Assembly: GCA_016191285.1 (NCBI GenBank)
Contig: JACPPA010000004.1
Coordinates: 78,871-142,870, forward strand
DNA: 64,000 nt
From: Gammaproteobacteria bacterium
Lineage (GTDB): Bacteria > Pseudomonadota > Gammaproteobacteria > Ga0077536
Reading direction: 5' to 3'
In this document: positions 22,534 to 31,386 of the stretch, in pieces
Layout of the letters: each line of letters begins with the position of its first letter
Numbering within the stretch: the first letter of the stretch is position 1
Notes under the pieces: generated by a model
Database searches by the model: none
Seen by the model: the letters and a program-made list of their open reading frames with translations, nothing else
What the model was told of the DNA's origin: nothing
Position numbers and translations under genes: made by a program

Positions 22534-24828
22534 TCAGGTCGACCGTTTCGCCCGGTCGATGGTGGCGAGGATCCGCGGCGGGGAGAGCGGCAGATCCGTC
22601 ATCCTGATGCCAATGGCGCGCGACACCGCATTCGCCACCGCCGCCAGCGGCGGCACGATCGGAACTTCGCCCACCCCGCGCACGCCGAACGGATGTCCGG
22701 GATTAGGCACTTCGACCAGCACCGTATCGATCATCGGCAGATCGGAAGCGACCGGCATCCGGTAATCGAGAAACCCGGGATTCAGCAATCGACCTTGCTG
22801 GTCGTAAATATATTCTTCATTCAACGCCCACCCGATCCCCTGCACCGCGCCGCCTTGGAGCTGGCCCTCGACATAGCTTGGGTGGATCGCGCGGCCCACA
22901 TCTTGAATCGCGGTATAGCGCAGAATTTTGACTGCGCCCGTTTCGGGATCGACTTCCACATCGCACAGATGGGTGCCGAAACCCGGGCCTGCACCCGACG
23001 CGTTAATCGACGCCGTGCCGCTGATTGGCCCACCGGTCTTCGCACAGCTGTGCGCGATGGCCGCCATCGACAGCGGCGCGCGCGGTTCTTCGGTGGTACG
23101 CGTGCAATAGGCCATGCCGTCACGCCATTCCACTTCGGCAAACTCAACCTTCCACAGCTTCGCCGCGCGCTCCCGCAATTGTCGAACAGTGTCTTGCGCC
23201 GCTTCGACTACTGCCATGCCGGTCGCAAAAGTGACGCGGCTACCACCCGTTAGAAAGCTATAGGCGATTTGCGCCGTGTCGCCAATGATGGGTTTGACCT
23301 TCGCCAGATCGATACCCAACACCTCGGCCGCCATCATCGCCATCGACGCGCGCGATCCCCCGATATCCGGATTGCCCGTCACAACCTCGGCCGTGCCGTC
23401 TTCATTGACGTGCACGGCGGCGCTGGACTGGCCGCCAATGTTGAACCAGAAGCCCGACGCAATGCCGCGACCCTGGTTCGGACCCAGCGGTGCCGAATAG
23501 TGCGGATGCGCTTTCGCGGCGGCGAGCGTTTCGGCATAGCCGATTTCTAAAAACTTTGGTCCATAGAGCGCGCGCGTGCCCGCCTTGGCGGCGTTCATCG
23601 CCCGCAATTCGAGTGGATCGAGGCCGAGTTGCTGCGCAATTTCGTCCAGCGCCGACTCAACGCCAAACGCCGCCATCGGCGCGCCCGGTGCGCGATACGC
23701 GGCGCATTTCGGGCGATTCGACACCACGTCGTAACACACCGCTTTCGCGTGCTTGAGATCGTACGGTGCAAAGCCGGTCATGCCGCCGAGCATCGCCGGT
23801 GAACCCGGGTAAGCGCCGGCTTGGTATTTGAGAATCATCTCGCCAGCCGTCAACGTGCCATTACGCTTGGCGCCGAGTTTGACCCACACGTGCGTGCCAG
23901 AGGTGGGGCCCGACGCTCGAAATACTTCGGAACGGGTCATGACCATCTTGACCGGCCGACCTGATTGGCGGGCCAATGCCATCGCCAACGGTTCTAAATA
24001 GACGGTGGTCTTCCCGCCGAAACCGCCGCCGATTTCGGCGGGGATGACTCGGATCTGTCCGATCTCGACCTTGAGCAGTTTGGCGCAAAACTCGCGCACC
24101 ATGAAATGCCCCTGGCTGCTGGTCCAAATGGTCGCCATCCCATCAGCCCCCATCGCCGCCGCACAAGCATGGGGTTCGATGTAGCCCTGATGGACGGGTT
24201 GCGTGGTGTATTCACGTTCAACAATGATGTCTGCTTCGGCGAAGCCCTGGGCGATATCGCCGAGGACGAACTGCGTGCGCCCGGCGATATTCGATGGCGT
24301 GGTCGGCTGCGGATCGATCCCAGTCGTGAAGAGATCGTCATGCAGCAGTGGCGCGTTATCGCGCATGGCCTCGCGTACGTCGATCACATGCGGCAGCACT
24401 TCGTAATTAACTTTGATCAGCGCCACGGCATGCGCCGCGATCGCCGCGGTCGTCGCCGCCACCGCGGCAACGGCATGCCCTTCGTAGAGCGCTTTGTGGC
24501 GCGCAATGACGTTATGCGACACATCGCGAAAATTGATAGGCGCTTCGCCGCCGGCGGCGATCTCGGAGGGCAGATCAGGAAAATCCTCCGCCGTAACGAC
24601 CGCGTGAACGCCAGCCAGCGCGCGCGCGGCACTGACATCGATGGATTTGATCCGCGCGTGTGCATGCGGACTGCGCACGACCTCGCCGACCAGCATCCCC
24701 GGCAGTTGATAGTCGGCGCCGAATGCCGCGCGTCCGGTGACCTTGTCCATGCCGTCCGGACGGACTGGTCGGGTACCCACCCATTTAAAGGTCGGATTTT
24801 TGATAAAGGTCTGTTTTTCATTACCCAT
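22534..24828 (-). CDS. Molybdenum hydroxylase large subunit (xanthine dehydrogenase/CoxL family)
   Basis: A 764-aa Mo-binding subunit. I start it at ATG 24828 (M-G-N-E-K-Q); longer readings overlap the iron-sulfur gene further. The order is a hammerhead domain (about 20-140), then the Mo-cofactor domains with G-G-F-G-G-K-T, A-Y-R-A-P-G-A-P and the terminal G-V-G-E-V-P-I-V-P-P, which holds the catalytic Glu. The CO-dehydrogenase signature A-Y-R-C-S-F-R is absent (AYRAPG instead), so it is not a form I CODH. It would hydroxylate a heterocycle, aldehyde or similar substrate. It forms the enzyme with the 2Fe-2S and FAD subunits encoded upstream. Confidence 0.9.
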   Translation of the reverse strand: MGNEKQTFIKNPTFKWVGTRPVRPDGMDKVTGRAAFGADYQLPGMLVGEVVRSPHAHARIKSIDVSAARALAGVHAVVTAEDFPDLPSEIAAGGEAPINFRDVSHNVIARHKALYEGHAVAAVAATTAAIAAHAVALIKVNYEVLPHVIDVREAMRDNAPLLHDDLFTTGIDPQPTTPSNIAGRTQFVLGDIAQGFAEADIIVEREYTTQPVHQGYIEPHACAAAMGADGMATIWTSSQGHFMVREFCAKLLKVEIGQIRVIPAEIGGGFGGKTTVYLEPLAMALARQSGRPVKMVMTRSEVFRASGPTSGTHVWVKLGAKRNGTLTAGEMILKYQAGAYPGSPAMLGGMTGFAPYDLKHAKAVCYDVVSNRPKCAAYRAPGAPMAAFGVESALDEIAQQLGLDPLELRAMNAAKAGTRALYGPKFLEIGYAETLAAAKAHPHYSAPLGPNQGRGIASGFWFNIGGQSSAAVHVNEDGTAEVVTGNPDIGGSRASMAMMAAEVLGIDLAKVKPIIGDTAQIAYSFLTGGSRVTFATGMAVVEAAQDTVRQLRERAAKLWKVEFAEVEWRDGMAYCTRTTEEPRAPLSMAAIAHSCAKTGGPISGTASINASGAGPGFGTHLCDVEVDPETGAVKILRYTAIQDVGRAIHPSYVEGQLQGGAVQGIGWALNEEYIYDQQGRLLNPGFLDYRMPVASDLPMIDTVLVEVPNPGHPFGVRGVGEVPIVPPLAAVANAVSRAIGIRMTDLPLSPPRILATIDRAKRST

Positions 24829-25309
24829 GACGGGCCTCCTGGCGCATGTTGGTGGCGGCACCCATCACCGCGCGAATAATTTTGTCGTAACCCGTGCACC
24901 GACAGAGATTGCCGGCGAGCCAATAACGGATCTCGGTCTCGGTGGGATTCGAATTGCGCTCGAGCAGCGCCTTGGCGGCGACGATGAAGCCAGGCGTGCA
25001 GATGCCGCACTGCAAAGCCGCATCTTCGAGAAATTGTTGCTGCAACGGATGCAGCGAATTGCCCTGCGCGACCCCTTCGATGGTCGCCACCTCGGCTCCC
25101 GCGGCCTCGACGCCGAGCACCAGACACGAGCACACTAGGCGACCATTCAGCATGACGCTACAGGCGCCGCAATCGCCTGAACCACAGCCTTCCTTGCTGC
25201 CCGTTAAGCCGAGTTCATCGCGCAGCACATCCAGCAGGGTTTGCTGCGTTTCACACAGATATTCGACTGCTTCGCCGTTGATCGTCGCCGACACATGATG
25301 CTTAGACAT
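24821..25309 (-). CDS. Molybdenum hydroxylase (2Fe-2S) subunit
   Basis: A 162-aa two-cluster electron-transfer subunit. The plant-type ferredoxin motif is E-G-C-G-S-G-D-C-G-A-C with a fourth Cys in L-V-C-S-C-L (about residues 41-63). The helical second cluster is C-G-I-C-T-P-G-F then L-C-R-C-T-G-Y-D-K-I. It passes electrons from the Mo site to FAD. The gene overlaps the large-subunit start by 8 bp and follows the FAD subunit by 3 bp, forming a tight operon. Confidence 0.93.
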   Translation of the reverse strand: MSKHHVSATINGEAVEYLCETQQTLLDVLRDELGLTGSKEGCGSGDCGACSVMLNGRLVCSCLVLGVEAAGAEVATIEGVAQGNSLHPLQQQFLEDAALQCGICTPGFIVAAKALLERNSNPTETEIRYWLAGNLCRCTGYDKIIRAVMGAATNMRQEARHG

Positions 25310-25312
25310 TGA

Positions 25313-26182
25313 TTAATTCCCCTTCGCGCGTTGGAGCGCGATCACGGCCGCACGACGGGCGAGCACGCCGGCCACACGGGTTCTGAATTCGATGGTGCCG
25401 CGCTTGTCGTCGATCGGTGTACACGCGGCGCTGGCGGCAGCGGCCAATTTTTCCAGCGCTGCGTTATCGACCGGTGTGCCGACGAGGGCCGTCGCGCCCG
25501 CCGGCACCAGCAGCGGTCGCGGCGCCACCGCGCCGAGTGCGAGTCGCGCGGCAGTACAGCGACCGTTGGCGTCCAACGTCAAACTGACACCAGCGCCGAC
25601 CACCGCGATATCCATCTCGGTGCGCGGGATGAAGCGCAGGTAGGCGTCGCCCGAATGTGCGGGACGCGCTGGCAGTAAAAAGTCGACGATGAATTCACCC
25701 TGGGCGAGGGAGGTTTTTCCCGGACTGATGACGATATCCTCCACCGCCGCTTCACGCCGCCCCGCTGGACCGGCAATCGTGCAGCGCGCGCCGGCCGCAA
25801 TCAACGCGGGGACGCTGTCCGCCGCGGGCGACGCATTACAGAGATTTCCACCCAAGCTCGCACGCCCCTGAATCTGCGTGGAGCCGATGAGCTGAAACGC
25901 CTCGACCACCCCCGGCCATTGGGCGACGACGTCGGCACGTTCGCTCAACTCGGCGCCCGCCACCGCCGCACCGATCCGACATCCGGCTGCGGTAACCTGG
26001 ATTTGCTTCAGTTCGGCAATACCTTTGATATCGACCACGAGCCCGGGTCGAACATTCCCGGCGCGCAATTGCACCAGCAGATCGGTGCCGCCAGCGAGCA
26101 CGCGCACTGGTTCGTTAGCACTCGCGAGGCTGCGAACCGCATCGTCAACGCTGTTCGGCCTGACATATTTAATCGCTTCCAT
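25313..26182 (-). CDS. Molybdenum hydroxylase FAD-binding subunit
   Basis: A 289-aa medium subunit. FAD-binding motifs are V-L-A-G-G-T-D-L-L-V (about residues 28-37) and G-S-T-Q-I-Q-G-R-A-S-L-G-G-N-L-C-N-A-S-P-A-A-D (in two blocks, about 102-124), followed by the C-terminal CO-dehydrogenase flavoprotein domain. First gene of the operon FAD, 2Fe-2S, Mo, MoaD-like. The substrate is not indicated. Confidence 0.9.
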   Translation of the reverse strand: MEAIKYVRPNSVDDAVRSLASANEPVRVLAGGTDLLVQLRAGNVRPGLVVDIKGIAELKQIQVTAAGCRIGAAVAGAELSERADVVAQWPGVVEAFQLIGSTQIQGRASLGGNLCNASPAADSVPALIAAGARCTIAGPAGRREAAVEDIVISPGKTSLAQGEFIVDFLLPARPAHSGDAYLRFIPRTEMDIAVVGAGVSLTLDANGRCTAARLALGAVAPRPLLVPAGATALVGTPVDNAALEKLAAAASAACTPIDDKRGTIEFRTRVAGVLARRAAVIALQRAKGN

Positions 26183-26318
26183 CCTGCCTCCGCCATTAGT
26201 CGTTCAAATTATCACTATATTTGCACAGAACGCATGCACGCAATGCGAAACCGTACGTTTTCTTCGACCTGGGGTTGTCCCACGTCGAACCTGCATAATT
26301 CGCGTTGCTGCACCGCGT

Positions 26319-26381
26319 TGTGGGGGCCGCTTTAGCGGCGAATCTTTGGAGGATCCCTATTCGCGGCTAAAGCCGCTCCCA
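26319..26381. repeat. REP-like palindromic pair, copy 1
   Basis: Two inverted arms: TTGTGGGGGCCGCTTTAGCG (26319-26338, continuing CGAAT) and ATTCGCGGCTAAAGCCGCTC (from 26359), separated by 15 bp. The same family recurs at 52118-52241 and 53346-53412. It sits in the 241-bp gap between the molybdenum hydroxylase operon and DUF779; nothing else is seen in that gap. Confidence 0.75.
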
Positions 26382-26423
26382 TCATCGACTCCTCGCGAGA
26401 TCGAAGTTCATCGCGGAACGACG

Positions 26424-26807
26424 CTAGATTGTACGCGGCAATTGCGTCGGCGCGAGCGCGCGGAATTCATCCTCGGTGAAAAGTCGCGAACGGGTCAGGA
26501 AACGCAACCCCTCTGGGCCTTCCAACGAGAACATACCGCCGCGCCCAGGGACGACGTCAATGATGAGCTGCGTGTGCTTCCAATATTCGAATTGCGATTC
26601 GCTCATATAGAACGGGGTACCGCCGATGTAACCCAGGCAAACGTCGCTAGCGCCCACCCGAAACTCCTCTCGCGGATAGCACATCGGCGAACTGCCATCG
26701 CAGCAACCGCCGGACTGGTGAAACATGAGTTCGCCATGCTGCACCTTAAGACGATCGATCAGTGTCAACGCGGCGCCGGTCGCGAGCACTCGGAGTACTT
26801 CGGTCAT
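26424..26807 (-). CDS. DUF779 domain protein
   Basis: A 127-aa protein of the DUF779 family, small cytosolic proteins nearly always encoded beside NAD(P)-dependent aldehyde dehydrogenases of the AldB/acetaldehyde type. Conserved features are F-H-Q-S-G-G-C-C-D-G-S-S-P-M-C, C-L-G-Y-I-G-G-T-P-F-Y and a G-R-G-G-M-F-S-L-E segment. The Cys-Cys pair and third Cys could bind metal, but this is unproven. It starts 12 bp after the aldehyde dehydrogenase frame, as expected for the pair, even though that frame's own end has been replaced. Confidence 0.88.
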   Translation of the reverse strand: MTEVLRVLATGAALTLIDRLKVQHGELMFHQSGGCCDGSSPMCYPREEFRVGASDVCLGYIGGTPFYMSESQFEYWKHTQLIIDVVPGRGGMFSLEGPEGLRFLTRSRLFTEDEFRALAPTQLPRTI

Positions 26808-26819
26808 CTCACACCGACC

Positions 26820-28424
26820 TCACGGCGGTAAACCATCCAACTCGACAGTCAATTCCTTAGGGAATCTCTGCAAAAGGCAGAGATTCCTGCGGCACAGGGA
26901 TGTGCCGCCATTTTCAATGGTCGCAGACCGTTGAAAATGAAGGAAAACAAAAATCACACTTTTTGTTTTCCGTACTCTGAAAAGTCCAGGAGGGACAATG
27001 CCTGATTGTTTGTAGCCACCGAACGCCGCATGCGCGGGGTAGGCGTGGTAACAGTTCGTCCACACCCGACCCGCCTGACAACCGCGACCAAAGCGATACG
27101 CAGTCGTGCCGTCTCTCGACCATACGCCGGCGCCAAGGCCGTATAACGTGTCATTGGCGAGGCTGAGCGCTTCGTCGAAATCCTTGAACTTAGTCACCGC
27201 GACTACCGGCCCGAAGATCTCCTCCTGGAACACGCGCATCTTGTTGTGGCCCTCAAGGATCGTCGGTTGCATGTAGTAACCGTCCTTGAGGTCACCGTTC
27301 AAGGGATTACGCGCGCCGCCAATCCGGCAGTTAGCACCCTCGGCCTTGCCGATCTCGATATAGCTCAGGATCTTCTCCATCTGCTCGCTCGAGGCTTGCG
27401 CGCCAATCATGGTATCGGTATCCAACGGATTGCCTTGCTTGATCTTCTTAACCCGAGCCAGCGCGCGCTCCATGAACTGGTCGTAGACCGATTCTTGAAT
27501 CAGCGCGCGTGACGGGCAGGTACAGACTTCGCCCTGATTCAAGGCGAACATCGTGAAGCCTTCGAGCGCTTTATCGAAAAAGTCGTCGTCCTTGGCCATG
27601 ACGTCGGCGAAGAACACATTCGGCGATTTGCCGCCGAGCTCCAAAGTAACCGGAATGATGTTCTCGGACGCGTATTGCATGATCAATCGACCGGTCGTGG
27701 TCTCGCCGGTAAAGGCAACTTTGGCGATCCGCCGATTCTGGGCGAGCGGTTTGCCCGCTTCGACGCCAAAGCCATTGACGATATTGATCACGCCGGGTGG
27801 AAGCAAGTCACCCACGAGTTCGAGTAACTTGAGAATAGAGACCGGCGTCTGCTCGGCGGGTTTGAGGACAACGCAATTGCCAGCGGCAATTGCCGGTGCG
27901 AGCTTCCAGGTTGCCATGAGCAATGGAAAATTCCACGGGATAATCTGCCCGACCACGCCTAACGGTTCGTGGTAATGATAAGCCACTGTATCGTGGTCAA
28001 TTTCAGAAATCTTGCCTTCCTGGGTTCGAATCGCGGCCGCGAAGTAACGGAATTGATCCACCACCAAAGGCAGATCGGCAGCGAGCGATTCCCGAATTGG
28101 CTTGCCGTTATCCCAGGTTTCGGCCAGCGCCAGCACTTCCAGATTCGCTTCGATGCGATCAGCGATTCTGTTCAACACTGCCGCGCGCGCCGCCGGCGCG
28201 GTCTTGCCCCATTCGCCCTTGGCTAGATGCGCAGCATCGAGTGCGCGTTCGATATCGGCCGCTTTGGAGCGCGGTATTTCACAGTAAACCTTGCCGGTGA
28301 TGGGACTGATGTTCTCGAAGTACTCGCCACTTTCCGGTGCGAGCCATTTCCCCCCGATAAAGTTCGCATAGCGAGACTTAAATTCGACCTTGGCGCCGTT
28401 GGCGCCTGGCATTGCGTATTGCAT
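26820..28424 (-). CDS. Aldehyde dehydrogenase with a replaced C-terminus
   Basis: An NAD-dependent aldehyde dehydrogenase of 534 aa from ATG at 28424 (M-Q-Y-A-M-P); upstream codons are not family-like. The Rossmann segment has I-P-W-N-F-P; general-base Glu is in L-E-L-G-G-K-S-P-N; the catalytic Cys is in [11 protein letters not shown]. Family resemblance runs to F-G-G-Y-K-Q-S-G-I at about 26998 and then stops. The usual last 30 or so residues are gone, and the final 57 codons come from an inserted-looking hairpin element (26857-26997). The catalytic core is whole, but the C-terminal oligomerisation tail is missing, so activity is uncertain. DUF779 follows 12 bp downstream. Confidence 0.85.
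   Translation of the reverse strand: MQYAMPGANGAKVEFKSRYANFIGGKWLAPESGEYFENISPITGKVYCEIPRSKAADIERALDAAHLAKGEWGKTAPAARAAVLNRIADRIEANLEVLALAETWDNGKPIRESLAADLPLVVDQFRYFAAAIRTQEGKISEIDHDTVAYHYHEPLGVVGQIIPWNFPLLMATWKLAPAIAAGNCVVLKPAEQTPVSILKLLELVGDLLPPGVINIVNGFGVEAGKPLAQNRRIAKVAFTGETTTGRLIMQYASENIIPVTLELGGKSPNVFFADVMAKDDDFFDKALEGFTMFALNQGEVCTCPSRALIQESVYDQFMERALARVKKIKQGNPLDTDTMIGAQASSEQMEKILSYIEIGKAEGANCRIGGARNPLNGDLKDGYYMQPTILEGHNKMRVFQEEIFGPVVAVTKFKDFDEALSLANDTLYGLGAGVWSRDGTTAYRFGRGCQAGRVWTNCYHAYPAHAAFGGYKQSGIVPPGLFRVRKTKSVIFVFLHFQRSATIENGGTSLCRRNLCLLQRFPKELTVELDGLPP
26857..26997. repeat. Multi-hairpin element A, in the 3' end of the aldehyde dehydrogenase gene
   Basis: Contains several perfect or near-perfect hairpins: a TCTCTGC / GCAGAGA arm at the left end, a GCGGCACA / TGTGCCGC arm, CATTTTCAA / TTGAAAATG, and the strongest, GGAAAACAAAAA-TCACAC-TTTTTGTTTTCC (26942-26971). 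The word TACTCTGAA follows at 26973-26981. It shares the TTAGGGAA-CTCTG end, the strong hairpin type and TACTCTGAA with element B at 30643-30811, so both belong to one repeat family. No transposase is present. Confidence 0.65.
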
Positions 28425-28441
28425 AACGCCGGGACCTCTCT

Positions 28442-28792
28442 TTAGTTGGGTTTTGTCTGTGCGATAAAGGTGGGTGAACCGTTTAGCGCATTCTCGCTTC
28501 GACACTCCGCTGAGCCAGTGCCATCACTGACCGATGAACCCGTTATCAGCGAACGCGAATAAAGCTCTCGTGCCTGTCCGATCGCGGCGATCGTTGCCTG
28601 ACTCGACGCGAGATCCGCGCGCAGTTCGATTTGGCGCAAGTGGTACATGATATTGCCGAGTCGTGACGGGTTGCTATCCGCCGCGTAAATGGCCAGGAGT
28701 CGAATCAATGCCGCCAGCACGGCGATCGGTTCACCCGTCGCCGAGAATTGCTCATCTATGCCTTCGATTCGGTGCATCGTGTGAGAATTCAA
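28442..28792 (-). CDS. Hypothetical protein upstream of the aldehyde dehydrogenase
   Basis: A 116-aa frame 17 bp upstream of the aldehyde dehydrogenase start, same strand. The middle is helical ([16 protein letters not shown], about residues 23-38), followed by charged helices; the C-terminal third is Ser/Gly-rich. It shares the I-R-L-L-A-I-x-x-A-D core and a similar overall plan with the 91-aa protein at 30812-31087, which also neighbours an aldehyde dehydrogenase, so the two may be diverged paralogues. No known domain is recognised. Confidence 0.5.
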   Translation of the reverse strand: MNSHTMHRIEGIDEQFSATGEPIAVLAALIRLLAIYAADSNPSRLGNIMYHLRQIELRADLASSQATIAAIGQARELYSRSLITGSSVSDGTGSAECRSENALNGSPTFIAQTKPN

Positions 28793-29112
28793 GCTAATAA
28801 GATTTATAAAACATATATAAGCGGATATTTTTCGATCCTACACCCAGATAATCCGGTTTAATATGGATTGATCATGCGATTTATATAGCAATCGGCTGCA
28901 AGCGTTGACGACGAACGGAAAACGCGACACAGTCAGGCTGGCAGCGCAGCATCGCTGCGCGACTGCGCAACCTTTCGCACAAATCAATTTCGAGATTGCG
29001 TGACACCCGCAAACCGATCGATCAGTCGCGAGTAGGACGAGTAACAACCGTGGCAACGTCTGCGCGATCCCGCGGACGCCCGAACCCTTAGATTTTGTGA
29101 AGCGAGGAACCC
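28793..29112. other. Divergent intergenic region between aldehyde dehydrogenase units
   Basis: A 320-bp gap. Its first 100 bp (28793-28890) are clearly AT-rich (for example TTTATAAAACATATATAAG) against the GC-rich surroundings and probably hold the promoters for both directions. No defensible operator or hairpin was found. Confidence 0.4.
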
Positions 29113-30543
29113 ATGGAAAACTGTCTGAAATTTTATATCAATGGCGCTTGGGTAGAGCCGACCGATCCGAAGCCCCTGGACGTAATCAACCCGGCGACCG
29201 AACGAGTGATCGGTCGCATCATGCTCGGCAATCAAGCGGACGTGAACAAAGCGGTCGCAGCCGCCAAGGCGGCATTTCAGACTTTTTCGCGTACCACCAA
29301 GGCCGAGCGGATCGCGTTGCTCGAAGCGATTATGGTGGCCTATAAAAAACGCTACAACGAAATGGCCGAGACCATCTCGAAGGAGATGGGTGCGCCAATG
29401 TCGCTCAGCAAGGCAGCCCAGGCGGCAATGGGTCCCGCGCACCTCGGGACCGTAATTGAAGTGCTGAAGAACTATGAGTTCGAGGAAAAGCGCGGCGCGA
29501 TTACATTGCGCCGCGAGCCGATCGGTGTTTGCGGGTTTATCACGCCGTGGAATTGGCCCATCAATCAGATCGCTTGCAAGGTTTTCCCGGCGCTCGCCGC
29601 CGGCTGTACGATGGTCTTAAAACCCTCCGAAGTCGCGCCGCTCAACGCGGCGCTATTTGCCGAAATCCTGCATGAAGCGGGAGTTCCCAAGGGCGTTTTC
29701 AATCTCGTGAATGGCGACGGTCCGACGGTTGGTGCGGCACTGTCGAGTCATCCCGACGTCGACATGATGTCCTTCACCGGTTCAACTCGTGCCGGCGTAC
29801 AAGTTGCGAAGGCGGCGGCGGATACGGTGAAGCGCGTCTCCCAGGAACTAGGTGGTAAGTCGGCCAACATCATCCTCGACGACGCCGACTTCAAGGTTGC
29901 TGTCACCGGTGGCGTCCAACAGGTGTGTCTGAATTCGGGACAATCGTGCAACGCGCCGACTCGTATGCTGGTGCCAGCCTCGCGACACGCGGAAGCGGTG
30001 GCGATCGCCAAGGCGGCGGCGGCCCAGGTCAAGGTGGGCGATCCTAACGTCGACGGCACCACCATCGGTCCCGTCGTCAGCAAGATCCAGTTCGATAAGA
30101 TCCAGGGCCTGATCCAAAAAGGGATCGATGAAGGCGCGGAACTTATCTGCGGCGGCACCGGTCGACCCGACGGTCTTGCCGCCGGTTACTATGTACGACC
30201 GACCATTTTTGCGAACGTCAAAAATGACATGACGATTGCACGCGAAGAAGTGTTTGGTCCAGTGTTAGCCATCCTCCCCTATAAAGACGATGAAGATGCG
30301 ATCTCGATCGCGAATGACACCGTCTATGGACTGTCGGGCTATGTCTCGGGCAAGGACGAAAAGCGTCTAAACAACGTGGCGTCACGGCTACGCGCCGGGA
30401 ACGTCCATGTGAATGGCGCTGGGCTTGATTTCAAAGCCCCATTTGGCGGTTACAAACAGTCCGGTAACGGCCGCGAGTGGGGTGAGTTCGGCATGGAAGA
30501 ATTCTTGGAAGTGAAAGCCGTGATGAACACGGCTGCCGCCTGA
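29113..30543 (+). CDS. Aldehyde dehydrogenase
   Basis: A complete 476-aa NAD(P)-dependent aldehyde dehydrogenase. Cofactor-binding segment I-T-P-W-N-W-P-I-N-Q (about residues 142-151), Gly-rich S-F-T-G-S-T-R-A-G (about 219-227), general base in Q-E-L-G-G-K-S, catalytic Cys in N-S-G-Q-S-C-N-A-P-T-R (about 282), and the intact ending [14 protein letters not shown] plus 25 residues. GCGAGG lies before the ATG. It oxidises an aldehyde to the acid; the subgroup resembles enzymes acting on aromatic or aliphatic aldehydes. It is transcribed away from the damaged aldehyde dehydrogenase and could compensate for it. Confidence 0.92.
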   Translation: MENCLKFYINGAWVEPTDPKPLDVINPATERVIGRIMLGNQADVNKAVAAAKAAFQTFSRTTKAERIALLEAIMVAYKKRYNEMAETISKEMGAPMSLSKAAQAAMGPAHLGTVIEVLKNYEFEEKRGAITLRREPIGVCGFITPWNWPINQIACKVFPALAAGCTMVLKPSEVAPLNAALFAEILHEAGVPKGVFNLVNGDGPTVGAALSSHPDVDMMSFTGSTRAGVQVAKAAADTVKRVSQELGGKSANIILDDADFKVAVTGGVQQVCLNSGQSCNAPTRMLVPASRHAEAVAIAKAAAAQVKVGDPNVDGTTIGPVVSKIQFDKIQGLIQKGIDEGAELICGGTGRPDGLAAGYYVRPTIFANVKNDMTIAREEVFGPVLAILPYKDDEDAISIANDTVYGLSGYVSGKDEKRLNNVASRLRAGNVHVNGAGLDFKAPFGGYKQSGNGREWGEFGMEEFLEVKAVMNTAAA

Positions 30544-30642
30544 TCCCAAGTACATGAGTAGCGTAGCCGAGGTTTCAGAGTCGCTGGGCGACCGCCTCGG
30601 CGCGCTGGTTCGACGCGATATCTGCAGAATGAATCTGTTGTA

Positions 30643-30811
30643 TTAGGGAATACTCTGAATAAGTCCATTCCTGACTTTCGTCAGGACAGGCCCTGGACTT
30701 TAACTCGCCGCATCCATGCGGCTCGCCCACGGGGCCGCACTGCGTGCGTTCAAAATCGCTCCAGCGATTTTGTTCAGAGTACGGGAAGCAAAAAGTATGA
30801 TTTTTGCTTCC
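30643..30811. repeat. Multi-hairpin element B
   Basis: A string of hairpins: TCCTGAC/GTCAGGA, GCCGCAT/ATGCGGC, CAAAATCGCT/AGCGATTTTG, and GGAAGCAAAAA-GTATGA-TTTTTGCTTCC (30784-30811). Short inverted ends TACTCTGAA (30651-30659) and TTCAGAGTA (30773-30781) flank the centre. Related to element A at 26857-26997. The last hairpin directly abuts the stop codon of the - strand gene at 30812. Confidence 0.65.
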
Positions 30812-31087
30812 TTAGTGGATAAAGCCGTCGGTGGCGGCGTCGAATCTCGTCGCGAAAAATTCGTCGCGAATTAATTTACCGTTCCAAATAGCCAGCGCCG
30901 AACGAACCGTCGCCGCGATATCCGGCGCACGCCGCACCGCAGGATGCTTCCCTAGATAATTCAATAATCGGGTCAACGTGGCGCGGCGTCCCTCGCACGC
31001 ATCGGCGTGCTCGATCGCGAGCAGGCGAATGATCGAAATCATCAGCATCGTGACATCGGGTTCGGTATTGATTTCCGTGACGCCCAT
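30812..31087 (-). CDS. Hypothetical small helical protein
   Basis: A 91-aa protein, mostly helical: V-T-M-L-M-I-S-I-I-R-L-L-A-I-E-H-A-D-A-C-E-G-R-R in two blocks, then R-L-L-N-Y-L-G-K-H-P and a C-terminal A-L-A-I-W-N-G-K-L-I segment. The core resembles that of the 116-aa protein at 28442-28792. It stands alone on the - strand between an aldehyde dehydrogenase and the formate dehydrogenase operon, transcribed divergently from the latter. No function is known to me; proteins of this kind occur beside formate dehydrogenase genes, which would fit the position. Confidence 0.55.
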   Translation of the reverse strand: MGVTEINTEPDVTMLMISIIRLLAIEHADACEGRRATLTRLLNYLGKHPAVRRAPDIAATVRSALAIWNGKLIRDEFFATRFDAATDGFIH

Positions 31088-31259
31088 TCGCTGCTCCTCA
31101 CGAGCCGAAGCTCCATTGAACCCCTACAAAGAAATAATAATCGCATTCGTATTCGATAGAAAACGATCAAATTCAGAATTAAAGGCGATGGTGGTCCAGT
31201 TGGATTGCGTCTTCCCGCTACTGCATCGGATATGAAATCACTTGCAGTATTGATTACCT

Positions 31260-31289
31260 GCATAACCTAGCATAACCTGTCGGTTATGC
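31260..31289. promoter_or_regulatory. Repeat-palindrome operator candidate for the formate dehydrogenase operon
   Basis: GCATAACC (31260-31267), TA, a second GCATAACC (31270-31277), TGTC, then GGTTATGC (31282-31289): a direct repeat whose second copy forms a perfect 8-bp inverted repeat. It lies 98 bp before the first formate dehydrogenase gene; TATAAG at 31334-31339 may be the -10. A LysR-type or other dimeric regulator would fit; no regulator gene is adjacent. Confidence 0.5.
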
Positions 31290-31386
31290 GGTAAAGGTAA
31301 AAGATATCGGCCGCAAACAGGTAAATTTTTGCATATAAGATGCCGCTGGGTGGCGCGGGCGCCGGCGGATATCACCGGAGTTCTGC

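Noticed and set aside
22306..23253. A 315-aa protein on the + strand
   Set aside because: Antisense shadow of the MoaD-like and molybdenum hydroxylase genes, rich in Arg and His.
22534..26182. Aerobic CO dehydrogenase operon (coxMSL)
   Set aside because: The large subunit has AYRAPG, not the form I CODH motif with Cys; gene order alone is shared by many molybdenum hydroxylases.
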